Positions 24,280 through 31,560 of a stretch of 32,921 bases of DNA are shown piece after piece. The notes under the pieces are model-generated. The model saw nothing but the letters and a program-made list of their open reading frames with translations, was not told where the DNA came from and ran no database searches. The stretch is from Methanocella sp. PtaU1.Bin125 (GTDB taxonomy: Archaea; Halobacteriota; Methanocellia; Methanocellales; Methanocellaceae), in assembly GCA_002067315.1 (NCBI GenBank), contig MVRA01000091.1:1-32921 (forward strand), in the 5' to 3' direction. Position numbers and translations under genes: made by a program. Position 1 is the first letter of the stretch. Each line of letters begins with the position of its first letter.

Positions 24280-24469
24280 CAACGACACCTGTAGCGCTTG
24301 AAGATTATTTGGCTGACAGGGTATTTACCATTTGTCGTCTCGTCAGACGAGGAGGGGGGTGTGTGACAGGCCGGGCCTTTGATCGCGGGGGGCATGCCGG
24401 GCTCCCGATAAGTGACAATTCCGGGTCGATCTAAGAAGCCCCTCCGGGTCAGTCATGCGCTTGTGACCG

Positions 24470-24553
24470 CGACGGAGGTCGCTCGTGTTTCGACGGAGGT
24501 CGCTCGTGTTTCGACGGAGGTCGCTCGTGTTTCGACGGAGGTCGCTCGTATTA
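24470..24553. repeat. 21-bp tandem repeat, four copies
   Basis: The unit CGACGGAGGTCGCTCGTGTTT occurs at 24470, 24491, 24512 and 24533; the first three are identical and the last differs only at the end. Period 21 leaves frames open on both strands, giving heptad-like peptides (TEVARVS or NTSDLRR), but no start signal or family supports a gene. It lies in the gene-free stretch 24301-24756. Confidence 0.9.
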
Positions 24554-24615
24554 AAAGCCGCCGGATGCTCCTGGGGCCATTCAGAACCTTTTAGATTACT
24601 CAATAAAAGCGTACA

Positions 24616-24736
24616 GGGGAACCTTTTGGTAAAAGGTTCCCCTTGCACCCCTCCCAAACGGTCCTTTCTTTTGGTGCCTTCGGCACTTGTGTTTCAGGTC
24701 GCGAGTCGGGAAAACCTTTTCCAAAAGGTTTTCCCG
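24616..24736. other. Cluster of perfect stem-loops downstream of tRNA-Arg
   Basis: Two strong hairpins are visible: 24616-24642 (12-bp stem GGGGAACCTTTT/AAAAGGTTCCCC, 3-nt loop) and 24707-24736 (14-bp stem, arms CGGGAAAACCTTTT and AAAAGGTTTTCCCG). Between them is the small GTGCC-TTC-GGCAC hairpin. The two large stems share the AACCTTTT core, so they could also pair across. They lie just past the 3' end of the tRNA gene and may process or terminate its transcript, or be mobile-repeat remnants. Confidence 0.6.
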
Positions 24737-24756
24737 ACACCTTTTCTAAAACTGGA

Positions 24757-24830
24757 CGGACTCGCCGCGATTTGAACGCGGGTCGCCGGGTCCGAAGCCC
24801 GGTAGGATGTCCTGGCTACCCCACGAGTCC
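24757..24830 (-). tRNA. tRNA-Arg (anticodon TCG)
   Basis: Reading the minus strand gives a complete cloverleaf. The 7-bp acceptor stem is GGACTCG/CGAGTCC with discriminator G. The D arm has AGCCAGGACA. The anticodon stem CCGGG/CCCGG encloses loop CTTCGGA with anticodon TCG, which reads CGA and possibly other CGN codons. The T arm is CCGCG-TTCAAAT-CGCGG. The variable loop is four bases. There is no intron, and CCA is not encoded. An AT-rich box (TTTTAATAC, minus strand) lies about 30-40 bases upstream. Confidence 0.95.
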
Positions 24831-24897
24831 AACGGCGGACTCATGTAATCTACCCACGTATTAAAACTTTCGTATTCACCGGACGCTGGATACGGGG

Positions 24898-24940
24898 CCG
24901 GTACGTGATGGTGGCATGTAGCCACAATCGTCTGTACCGG
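24898..24940. other. Stem-loop in the glnA upstream region
   Basis: CCGGTAC at 24898-24904 pairs with GTACCGG at 24934-24940, enclosing a second hairpin GTGGC-ATGTA-GCCAC at 24911-24925. It lies 190 bases before the glnA operator in the otherwise gene-free 24841-25126, which also has an AT-rich TATA-like run at about 24958-24975. Confidence 0.45.
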
Positions 24941-25126
24941 ACGGGTTTCATCGAAATTTATATATTATAGTATAGCTGGCGTTTTCCCGGTTTTATTATG
25001 AAATTCGCCCCTGTCTGTACGGATCCCGGGCCTGGAACAGGCTTACGCCGGCCGCGACTATAGGTTCATACAGCAAGAAGGAGCGTTAGAAAGATTTAAA
25101 TATGTGCAGTAGGTATTGTATTTCAC

Positions 25127-25148
25127 AGTAGGAAGTATACTTCCTACT
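25127..25148. promoter_or_regulatory. NrpR-type nitrogen operator in front of glnA
   Basis: A perfect 22-bp palindrome whose core is GGAAGTATACTTCC, exactly the GGAA-N6-TTCC operator of the archaeal nitrogen repressor NrpR. A TATA box TTTAAATA at 25095-25102 predicts transcription starting near 25123, so bound repressor would block initiation. A degenerate second site, GGTA-N6-TTCA at 25112-25125, lies 19 bp upstream. Confidence 0.85.
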
Positions 25149-25182
25149 TTGCAATGAGTGAACCATTGGTGGAGGAAAGCAA

Positions 25183-26628
25183 ATGCCTTCTGATAAACTC
25201 AAAGAGATCACCGATCTCGTGAAGAAGCATAAGATCAAGTACGTTGACTACAAGTTCATCGACGTCCCGGGCACCTGGCAGCACAAGACGCACCCGATCG
25301 CCGAGCTCGACGAGGACGTGTTCAGGTACGGCACGGGCTTCGACGGGTCGAGCATCCGCGGGTTCCAGGGCATCGAGGAGAGCGACATGCTCCTGATGCC
25401 GGACGCAGAGACCGCCTTCGTGGACCCGTTCATCAGGGAGCCGACGCTGTCGCTGACGTGTGACGTCGCCGATCCGGACGGCATGAAGCCTTACCAGAAC
25501 GACCCCCGGTACATCGCGAAGAAAGCGGAGAAGTACCTGGCCGACTCGGGCATCGCCGACACCAGCTTCATGGGGCCGGAACTGGAGTTCTTCATCTTCG
25601 ACAACGTCTCGTTCGACGTCCTGAACCCGCACAAGGGCATGGGTTATTCCATCGACTCCAACGAAGGCATCTGGAACTGCAGCCAGAACAACGGCGTACC
25701 CAACCTCGGCCACCGGCCGCGGTTCAAGGAGGGCTATTTCCCGGTCTCTCCCACAGATACGCAAACGGACATCCGGAACGAGATGGTCGGCGTCATGAGC
25801 GACATCGGCATGAAGATCGAGCTGCACCACCACGAGGTCGCGACCGCCGGCCAGGCCGAGATCGGCATGCGGTTCGACCGGCTGCTGAAGATAGCCGACA
25901 ACACCATGAAGTACAAGTACGTCGTCAAGAACGTCGCCCACCGGAACGGGAAGACGGCCACGTTCATGCCGAAGCCCATGTTCGGCGACAACGGCAGCGG
26001 CATGCACACGCACCAGAGCCTGTGGAAGAATGGCAAGCCACTGTTCTTCGATAAGGACGGATACGGCCTGCTCAGCCAGACCGCGCTGTACTATATCGGC
26101 GGCCTGCTGATCCATGCTCCCGCGTTGCTCGCGATCTGCGCGCCGAGCACCAACTCCTACAAGCGGCTCGTGCCCGGTTACGAGGCGCCGGTGAACCTGG
26201 TGTTCTCCTGCCGGAACCGGAGTGCCGCCATCCGCATCCCGATGTACTCGGATAATCCGAAGACCAAGCGGATCGAGTTCCGGCCGCCCGACGCGACCTG
26301 CAACCCGTACCTGGCGTTCTCCGCCATGCTCATGGCCGGCCTCGACGGCATCAAGAACAAGATCGACCCGACGAAGAACGGCTTCGGCCCGATCAACAAA
26401 AACATCTACCACCTGCCGGATGCCGAGAAGGCGAAGATCAGGTCCGTGCCGTCCTCGCTCGACGAGTCGCTCGAAGCCCTCGAGAACGACCACAAGTTCC
26501 TCACCCAGGGCAAGGTGTTCACCGACAGCTTCATCGAGAACTGGATTGCCTACAAGCGGACGAACGAGGTCGACCCGGTCCGCATCAGGACGCACCCGTA
26601 CGAGATGTTCCTGTACTACGACGCGTAA
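25183..26628 (+). CDS. glnA: Glutamine synthetase type I
   Basis: It makes glutamine from glutamate, ammonia and ATP, the central nitrogen-assimilation step. The product is 481 residues, longer than the roughly 440 of most archaeal GSI-alpha enzymes. Motifs include FDGSSIRGFQGIEESDM, MGPELEFFIFD, the HHHEVATAGQAE block, FGDNGSGMHTHQSLW, NSYKRLVPGYEAPVNLVFS and NRSAAIRIP. NKNIYHLPDAEK places a Tyr at residue 409, matching the tyrosine that is adenylylated in bacterial GSI-beta enzymes. The overall sequence recalls cyanobacterial and proteobacterial GSI-beta, suggesting past transfer (inference). ATG 25183 follows GGAGG at 25171. It is monocistronic and controlled by the palindrome upstream. 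Confidence 0.97.
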   Translation: MPSDKLKEITDLVKKHKIKYVDYKFIDVPGTWQHKTHPIAELDEDVFRYGTGFDGSSIRGFQGIEESDMLLMPDAETAFVDPFIREPTLSLTCDVADPDGMKPYQNDPRYIAKKAEKYLADSGIADTSFMGPELEFFIFDNVSFDVLNPHKGMGYSIDSNEGIWNCSQNNGVPNLGHRPRFKEGYFPVSPTDTQTDIRNEMVGVMSDIGMKIELHHHEVATAGQAEIGMRFDRLLKIADNTMKYKYVVKNVAHRNGKTATFMPKPMFGDNGSGMHTHQSLWKNGKPLFFDKDGYGLLSQTALYYIGGLLIHAPALLAICAPSTNSYKRLVPGYEAPVNLVFSCRNRSAAIRIPMYSDNPKTKRIEFRPPDATCNPYLAFSAMLMAGLDGIKNKIDPTKNGFGPINKNIYHLPDAEKAKIRSVPSSLDESLEALENDHKFLTQGKVFTDSFIENWIAYKRTNEVDPVRIRTHPYEMFLYYDA

Positions 26629-26673
26629 AGTGGCAGACCATATCCTCCACCACTTTACTCTTTTTTTAATGTC
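26629..26673 (+). terminator. Probable glnA transcript end
   Basis: AGTGG just after the stop pairs with CCACT, followed by the T-run CTCTTTTTTTAA. The stem is short (5 bp), so the T-run is the main evidence, as archaeal termination often relies on T-tracts alone. Confidence 0.5.
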
Positions 26674-27079
26674 CGATAACCGTCGATACGTGTACGCTAT
26701 CTCCGTCGATATGGAGCATGCAATAGTGAAGAAATCTCAACCGACGACGTTTAAAGGTCATTTTTAGCGAACACAGGCCCGGCTGGCCCCGTAAAGAAGC
26801 CGGCATTGTCCAAATAAGCACTGGGGGAATGAACCTTTGCCTGCCGGACCTATAGTCGCATTTAAGGTCCGACGTAAGCCGAACCTAGCTATATACCCTG
26901 GTTTTGTGGAAATATTTGGGCAAGCGCTCACAATGGTGCCGCTTACAAAAATGTAATTACAGATTCCTAGGTAATAAAGTTTTTCACAATTTTTTCAAAT
27001 AAATTCATTTTAGTCCAAATAAAAATAGATTAATTATTAGATCACGGGCTCCCGGCCTAATATACTGGCAATATTAATA
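26674..27079. other. Gene-free, partly AT-rich region
   Basis: No coding frame is supported here. A CGGACC/GGTCCG hairpin lies at 26845-26871 and a GCCGGC-rich segment at about 26773-26802. From about 26925 to 27100 the base composition falls sharply to AT, unlike the rest of the window, with many A/T runs. Confidence 0.5.
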
Positions 27080-27088
27080 AAAGACAAA

Positions 27089-27112
27089 AATAAATTTGCC
27101 GCCTTAGCGGCA
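27089..27112 (-). terminator. Terminator for the IscA/HesB-like gene and hairpin array
   Basis: On the minus strand a 6-bp stem TGCCGC-TAAG-GCGGCA is followed by AAATTTATTTTTG, a T-rich tract. It lies past the tandem hairpin array and would end the transcript carrying it. Confidence 0.6.
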
Positions 27113-27132
27113 GCTTTCGGATTTCCTCAATA

Positions 27133-27258
27133 ACATCCTTTCGGATGCCCTTAGTGACATCCTTTCGGATGCCTTTAGTGACATCCTTTCGGATGCCTTT
27201 AGTGGCATCCTTTCGGATGCCTTTAGTGGCATCTTTTCGGATGCCTTTAGTGGCATCC
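27133..27258 (-). repeat. 24-bp tandem repeat forming an array of GAAA-tetraloop hairpins
   Basis: Units begin at 27133, 27157, 27181, 27205, 27229 and (partial) 27253, each 24 bp. In minus-strand RNA each full unit folds as GGCATCC-GAAA-GGATGCC, a 7-bp stem closed by a GNRA tetraloop, with ACTAAA between hairpins. In some copies GGATGTC replaces GGATGCC, turning G-C into G:U and keeping the stem. The alternative GGATGCC-ACTAAA-GGCATCC is also possible. The last copy overlaps the final codons and stop of the IscA/HesB-like gene. Confidence 0.9.
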
Positions 27259-27561
27259 GCTGCAGCCGGGGCCGCAGACCGCGTTCGGGTTCCGGACTGT
27301 AAAGCCGGCCCCGTAAGGCGTCTCGATGTAGTCCAGCTGGTAGTCCTTAAGCTCGCCCTCGAGGTCTTTGCTGTACACGAGGTTGATGCCGTTCGAGCTC
27401 ATCGTAACGTCGTCTTCGTTCTTCTTCATGTCAAGCGCCGGGGCGAACTGAGGCCCGGAGCATCCGGCACCGGCAAAATAGATACGAATCATGCAATCGG
27501 TCTTTTCCTCTTTAGCCAGTAAGGTTTTCAGCTCTGAGGCCGCCCTGTCAGTTACAGTCAC
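27247..27561 (-). CDS. IscA/HesB-like iron-sulfur carrier protein
   Basis: About 104 residues. VTVTDRAASELKTLLAKEE, the central YFAGAGCSGPQFAPALD with the first conserved Cys, and a C-terminal CGPGCSGCH supply the cysteines expected of an A-type Fe-S carrier, though the tail spacing (CxxxCxxC) differs from the classic CxC of IscA. GTG 27561 (or TTG 27564) is preferred over TTG 27570, because AGGTGAT lies directly before 27570 and fits the later starts. It acts in the cytoplasm, delivering or sensing Fe-S clusters. The stop codon lies inside the last unit of the 24-bp repeat, so the array probably grew from the gene's 3' end. Confidence 0.88.
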   Translation of the reverse strand: MTVTDRAASELKTLLAKEEKTDCMIRIYFAGAGCSGPQFAPALDMKKNEDDVTMSSNGINLVYSKDLEGELKDYQLDYIETPYGAGFTVRNPNAVCGPGCSGCH

Positions 27562-27790
27562 CAAGTTCAATCACCTGAATCTCTACTCTTGATCGTGAAG
27601 TTAAATACAAATACCTTTTGATCGTGATCGGCATAAGATTAATCCGGCCAAAGCACGGCGATTGATACGGCTTCCGCCTGCGAATGGCCGGAAAATAAGA
27701 TAAAGGAGTTACGTGCCTTGCCACTGTATGCAGGCATAGCCGTCTGGCGCTGCCATACAGAGGCTCAGGGAGAGGCACTCCCCCGCGGTT

Positions 27791-28891
27791 TTACAATATC
27801 TCGGCGCCGTCGTCGATGGGCGCCTGGGTCGGCTTGCCGTCGTATGCGTTGATCTCCATGTAGCCCTTATGGCTCCGCACCGTCCAGAACGGCATATATA
27901 TCATTTCCATCGTCATGTTGATGTCGGAGTTCTTCGGGGTAAACCGCTTGTGCTCCACGAAGGCAGCCTCGCCCTGGGTGCCCTTGAAGCGGACCTCCTT
28001 GCTGTGGTCCTGGATGATCGCCTTCAGGGCCATGGCCTTCGCCTCGTCTTCAGTGAGGACGGCCTGCTGGATGTTATAGGGCGTCTCCGGGATCTCCACG
28101 CCGTCGACCGGCTTGACTGTAGGCGCGTTGTCCACGTTCTTGTTGATGGCGTTGATCATCTTCGAGCCCTTGCCCGATAAGGGCACCGAGACATCCTTGT
28201 ACCTGGAGATGACGTCCAGCGAGTAGTTGTATTTCCAGTAAGGTATGAACGCGATCGCGACCTCCACGTCTTCCGCGCGGGCGATGTTCCCGGCGATCTT
28301 GAGGGCGTCGGAGCTCTTGACTTTCGCGGGTATTGCACGGATCGGCAGCTTGATTTGCTCGTCCTGCTCTGCGGCTTCGGCGATGAGGGGCCCCTCTTCC
28401 GGCTCGACAATCTTCTGCTGGGGCTCGGCCTTCGCCGCCTTTGCCGTGGCGGGGGCTGCTTTATTCTCCTCGGCCGGGGCGCCGCCATACAGGTCCTGCG
28501 TCAGCGCGGAGATGTCCTTCTTCTGGGGCACAGGGGCGGGCTCAGACGAGAACGGGTCGTGGATGATATCCAGCCGCATGAGCACAGCCTTGCCGATCTG
28601 CTTCTCCAGCTCGGGCCTGTCCCAGATCATGATGTCTTTCTGTTTGGCCGCTTTCTTAACGTCCTCCGGGAAGAAGGCCATGGAGACGATAAGGCCCTTG
28701 GCGCCGCCATCATTGCTGATCCCGTCGGCGATCGCCTTGATGTCGTCGGTCGAGGGAGTGTCCAGTACCTTGATGGCCACGCAATTGTTCGGCTTTTCCG
28801 CGAAAAGGTCGAAATTTTTCTTTTTAGCACTTACCGAATAGTTATAAGTGCTAAAAATCTCGGCTATGACATCTAATAGATTATTTGACAT
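27791..28891 (-). CDS. Protein with restriction-endonuclease-like N-terminal domain, unknown function
   Basis: About 366 residues in three parts. Residues 1-100 look like a restriction-endonuclease-like (Mrr-type) fold: YNYSVSAKKKNFDLFAEKPN then CVAIKVLDTPSTDDIKAI, with GGAKGLIVSMAFFPEDVKKA after it. The D-x(n)-xxK pattern is incomplete, so nuclease activity is uncertain. A low-complexity Ala/Pro/Glu linker (about 120-180) follows, then a C-terminal domain with FIPYWKYNYSLDVISRYKD and MIYMPFWTVRSHKGYMEINA, two similar aromatic segments suggesting an internal duplication. ATG 28891 has GGAG upstream. It is divergent from the NrpR-like gene across a 73-base promoter region. Confidence 0.7.
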   Translation of the reverse strand: MSNNLLDVIAEIFSTYNYSVSAKKKNFDLFAEKPNNCVAIKVLDTPSTDDIKAIADGISNDGGAKGLIVSMAFFPEDVKKAAKQKDIMIWDRPELEKQIGKAVLMRLDIIHDPFSSEPAPVPQKKDISALTQDLYGGAPAEENKAAPATAKAAKAEPQQKIVEPEEGPLIAEAAEQDEQIKLPIRAIPAKVKSSDALKIAGNIARAEDVEVAIAFIPYWKYNYSLDVISRYKDVSVPLSGKGSKMINAINKNVDNAPTVKPVDGVEIPETPYNIQQAVLTEDEAKAMALKAIIQDHSKEVRFKGTQGEAAFVEHKRFTPKNSDINMTMEMIYMPFWTVRSHKGYMEINAYDGKPTQAPIDDGAEIL

Positions 28892-28964
28892 CGTAACTCC
28901 TTTTTTGATTGTTTATTAATGAAAAAATAGATAACCTTTTGACATAAATAAATTGTCGTGTTCT

Positions 28965-29714
28965 ATGATATCGACAGATGAAGAAATGATGTTTACCAAC
29001 GCCAGAATCGAGTCGATCATGTACCAGGTCACCTTCAATCCCAAGACACGCGAAGGCGACATAATCGTGAACCTCTGCCTCGTCGACAAGAAAGACCTGG
29101 AGGAGACCCTGGAGATCTTCCGCCAGGTCATGTACAGCGGCCTGTCCGTGTGCAGCTACGTCCGCATGTTCGACGAGGGCGAGACCTTCTCCGGCCTGGA
29201 AATCCCGCAGGGCAAGACGGGCATCGCGACGGCCTGCAGCATCACGATCGACGGCGTGCTCCTGAAGCACGGCATTCCGGTGAAGCCAAAGTTTGGCGGC
29301 ATCGTGCAGGTCCGGGACCGGGTGCCGCTGCGGTTTACCGATCTGATCAGCTACGACTGCACGACCATCGATCCGCTGGAGGTGCTCATGTCGCAGGAGC
29401 TGACCTCCGTCAGGGAAATGATGCGCACCGGCTCCGGCAAGATACTGGCCAACTTCCGCGAGGTGCCCATGAGCGCCAAAGACGACGTCGACCACCTGCT
29501 GAACCGGCTGCTGACCGCGGGATTTTACGGCATCCTCGAGGTCGGCGAGCCCAACTCGCCCGCGCTGGGCGCCCGCGTCGACCGGGACCACATGGGGATC
29601 ATCATCACCGGCGGCACGAATCCCATGGCGGCGGTGCAGGAATCGGGGATCCCCATCGTGACCAAGGCCATCAAAGGCGTCATGGAATTCCACGACATGA
29701 AGAAGCTTGTGTAA
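28965..29714 (+). CDS. nrpRII: NrpR-type nitrogen regulatory protein lacking a DNA-binding domain (NrpRII-like)
   Basis: About 249 residues making a single DUF128/NrpR regulatory domain, which senses 2-oxoglutarate. Family marks include DIIVNLCLVDKKDLEETLEI, GKTGIATACSITIDGVLLKH, GIPVKPKFGGIVQVRD, RFTDLISYDCTTIDPLEVLM, GSGKILANFREVPM and GGTNPMAAVQESGIP. No helix-turn-helix precedes it, unlike single-protein NrpR, so it matches NrpRII of Methanosarcina, which works with a DNA-binding NrpRI. Several starts are possible (TTG 28953, ATG 28965, ATG 28986); ATG 28965 is used, with CATAAATAA at about 28942 as promoter. The glnA operator lies about 3.8 kb away. Confidence 0.85.
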   Translation: MISTDEEMMFTNARIESIMYQVTFNPKTREGDIIVNLCLVDKKDLEETLEIFRQVMYSGLSVCSYVRMFDEGETFSGLEIPQGKTGIATACSITIDGVLLKHGIPVKPKFGGIVQVRDRVPLRFTDLISYDCTTIDPLEVLMSQELTSVREMMRTGSGKILANFREVPMSAKDDVDHLLNRLLTAGFYGILEVGEPNSPALGARVDRDHMGIIITGGTNPMAAVQESGIPIVTKAIKGVMEFHDMKKLV

Positions 29715-29727
29715 CAAGCTTGCGCTT

Positions 29728-29765
29728 GTATGAGGCGCCGGGGCCTCATACGATCCCCTTTTTCC
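29728..29765 (+). terminator. Terminator of the NrpR-like gene
   Basis: A perfect 9-bp stem GTATGAGGC/GCCTCATAC (29728-29736 and 29743-29751) with a 6-nt loop is followed by CCCCTTTTTCC. A smaller ACAAGC-TTGC-GCTTGT hairpin at 29714-29729 precedes it and shares bases, so only one forms fully. Confidence 0.7.
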
Positions 29766-29847
29766 ACCGCCCCCGAAATCGGCGTACACCCCCCTTTAAA
29801 AAACTTTATATCCTAATAAAAAGTGTTATGCACAAGAGGGTAAAGTG

Positions 29848-30966
29848 ATGGCCAAGAGCAAATTCTTGCAGAGGCAGACCGTACCGGTACAGGTGACTGA
29901 AAAGTCTGTCTCGGAGCTGACCGACGCCATGGCGCTGACGGGCTTCCAGGGCAGGAAGCTGGGCGAATCGGTCCAGACGTGGGCGGAAATGCTGAAGCAG
30001 AAGAACCTGACGATCATGATGGGCTACACCGGCGCGATGTCCCCGGCGGGCATGCGCAAGATCGTCGCTTACCTGATCCAGCACCGCATGATCGACTGCC
30101 TGGTATCGACCGGCGCCAACATGTTCCACGACATCTTCGAGTCCACCGGCGGCAAGCACTACGTGGGTACCCACTGCGCCAACGACGAGGCGCTGTTCAA
30201 GGAAGGCGTGGACCGGATATACGACGTCTTCGCAGTCGAGAAGGAGTTCCGCGGCACCGACTACATGGTCATGGACTGGGCCCGGAAAAACCTCGAGCCC
30301 GACAAGCCCTATTCCACGAGGGAGTTCTTCCACCTGCTCGGCAAGCACATCGTGGAGAACCTGGACGCCGACCGGGACGGCATTGTCGCCAGCGCCTACC
30401 GCCACAACGTGCCCATCTTCGTCCCGGCGCTCGCCGATAGCTCCATCGGCATCGCACTGATGGTAGCCAGGCGCGCAGGCCACCCCGTCAACATCGACCA
30501 GATGAAGGACGTCGACGAGATCACCCAGATCGTCGAGAACACGAAGAAGACCGGCGTCATCTACGTGGGCGGCGGCGTGCCCAAGAACTTCATCCAGCAG
30601 ACCGAGGTCATCATGTCGATGCTGGAACTGCCCGTCGAGGGCCACAGCTACGCCCTGCAATATACGACGGATGCCCCGCACTGGGGCGGCCTCTCCGGCT
30701 GCACCTTCGAGGAAGCGGTCTCGTGGGGCAAGATCGCGGGCGTGGCGCCCAAGGTACAGGTGTTCGCGGACGCGACCATCTCGCTGCCCATCGTATCCCA
30801 GGCGCTTATGGAGAAGACGAAGGCATACATCGATCAGCGCAAGTCGCCCCGGTACGACTGGTCGGGGCCGAAGCTCAAGGTGAAGTTCGCCCCGCAGCCG
30901 GCGCCGATCGCCCCCGCGAAGAAGCCCTCGAAGCAGGGGAAGAAGGCGGCGAAGGCTAAGAAGTAG
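29848..30966 (+). CDS. dys: Deoxyhypusine synthase
   Basis: It transfers an aminobutyl group from spermidine to a lysine of translation factor aIF5A. The product is about 372 residues from ATG 29848, which follows GAGGG at seven-base spacing. Hallmarks include IMMGYTGAMSPAGMRKIVAY, LVSTGANMFHDIFES, VPIFVPALADSSIG and VIYVGGGVPKNFIQQ, in which K246 matches the catalytic lysine forming the enzyme-imine. A substrate segment follows in YALQYTTDAPHWGGLSGCT. A lysine- and alanine-rich tail (last 25 residues) is unusual. Some archaeal paralogs act on other polyamines, so function is probable rather than certain. It is 10 bases from the deaminase gene and likely co-transcribed. Confidence 0.9.
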   Translation: MAKSKFLQRQTVPVQVTEKSVSELTDAMALTGFQGRKLGESVQTWAEMLKQKNLTIMMGYTGAMSPAGMRKIVAYLIQHRMIDCLVSTGANMFHDIFESTGGKHYVGTHCANDEALFKEGVDRIYDVFAVEKEFRGTDYMVMDWARKNLEPDKPYSTREFFHLLGKHIVENLDADRDGIVASAYRHNVPIFVPALADSSIGIALMVARRAGHPVNIDQMKDVDEITQIVENTKKTGVIYVGGGVPKNFIQQTEVIMSMLELPVEGHSYALQYTTDAPHWGGLSGCTFEEAVSWGKIAGVAPKVQVFADATISLPIVSQALMEKTKAYIDQRKSPRYDWSGPKLKVKFAPQPAPIAPAKKPSKQGKKAAKAKK

Positions 30967-30976
30967 GGAGATTCGC

Positions 30977-31483
30977 ATGAGGCCATCGAAGGACGAGTAT
31001 TTCATGGAGATCGCGAGCGTGGTGGCGAAACGCTCCACCTGCCTGCGCATCCACGTCGGCGCGGTCATCGTCAAGAACGGGCAGATCCTCTCGACCGGCT
31101 ACAACGGCGCTCCGCATGGCTTCGAGCACTGCCTGGACATCGGCTGCATCCGGGAGAAGCAGCACATCGCCCACGGGACGCGGCACGAGATCTGCCGGGC
31201 GGTGCACGCGGAGCAGAACGCCATCATCCAGGCAGCCATCCACGGCGTCTCCATCGAGGATGCGACCATCTACTGTACCCACCAGCCCTGCATCCTCTGC
31301 ACCAAGATGATTATCAACAGCAAGATCAAGCGTGTCGTCTACCTGAACGAGTACCCGGACCGCTCGTCCCTCGACTTTTTCAAACAGGCTGGCCTCGAGG
31401 TCACCAAAATGCCCGGCGGCCGGGACGAGTTGAGCGACATCCCCGATCAGGTTTCCGACGAGGAAAAACAGCTGAGCGGTTAA
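30977..31483 (+). CDS. dCMP/cytidine deaminase-like zinc enzyme (ComE-type)
   Basis: About 168 residues. CRAVHAEQNAIIQAA provides the zinc-binding His and catalytic Glu of the HAE motif, and THQPCILCTKMIINS provides the PCxxC zinc cysteines. GYNGAPHGFEHCLDIGC is typical of the dCMP deaminase/ComEB group rather than of tRNA deaminases. It would convert dCMP to dUMP for dTTP synthesis. ATG 30977 has GGGAG nine bases upstream and follows dys closely. The acidic C-terminal tail (about 20 residues) is not part of the core fold. Confidence 0.9.
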   Translation: MRPSKDEYFMEIASVVAKRSTCLRIHVGAVIVKNGQILSTGYNGAPHGFEHCLDIGCIREKQHIAHGTRHEICRAVHAEQNAIIQAAIHGVSIEDATIYCTHQPCILCTKMIINSKIKRVVYLNEYPDRSSLDFFKQAGLEVTKMPGGRDELSDIPDQVSDEEKQLSG

Positions 31484-31560
31484 TCATTTTGGTTCTTTTG
31501 CGTTTTTCGGAACTGCCGATTCGATGAAATGGGCTTTGTTTCGGGGGCCTGTCGTACCAG

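Noticed and set aside
24470-24553. CRISPR or repeat-protein gene
   Set aside because: The 21-bp units have no spacers; the frames they keep open lack a start signal and extend into hairpin DNA, so a heptad-repeat protein is not supported.
25144-26595. Long antisense open frame inside glnA
   Set aside because: glnA is certain on the plus strand, and the antisense product is a composition artefact running through the operator and start region.
27133-27258. CRISPR array
   Set aside because: The 24-bp units are directly tandem without unique spacers, and no cas genes are nearby.
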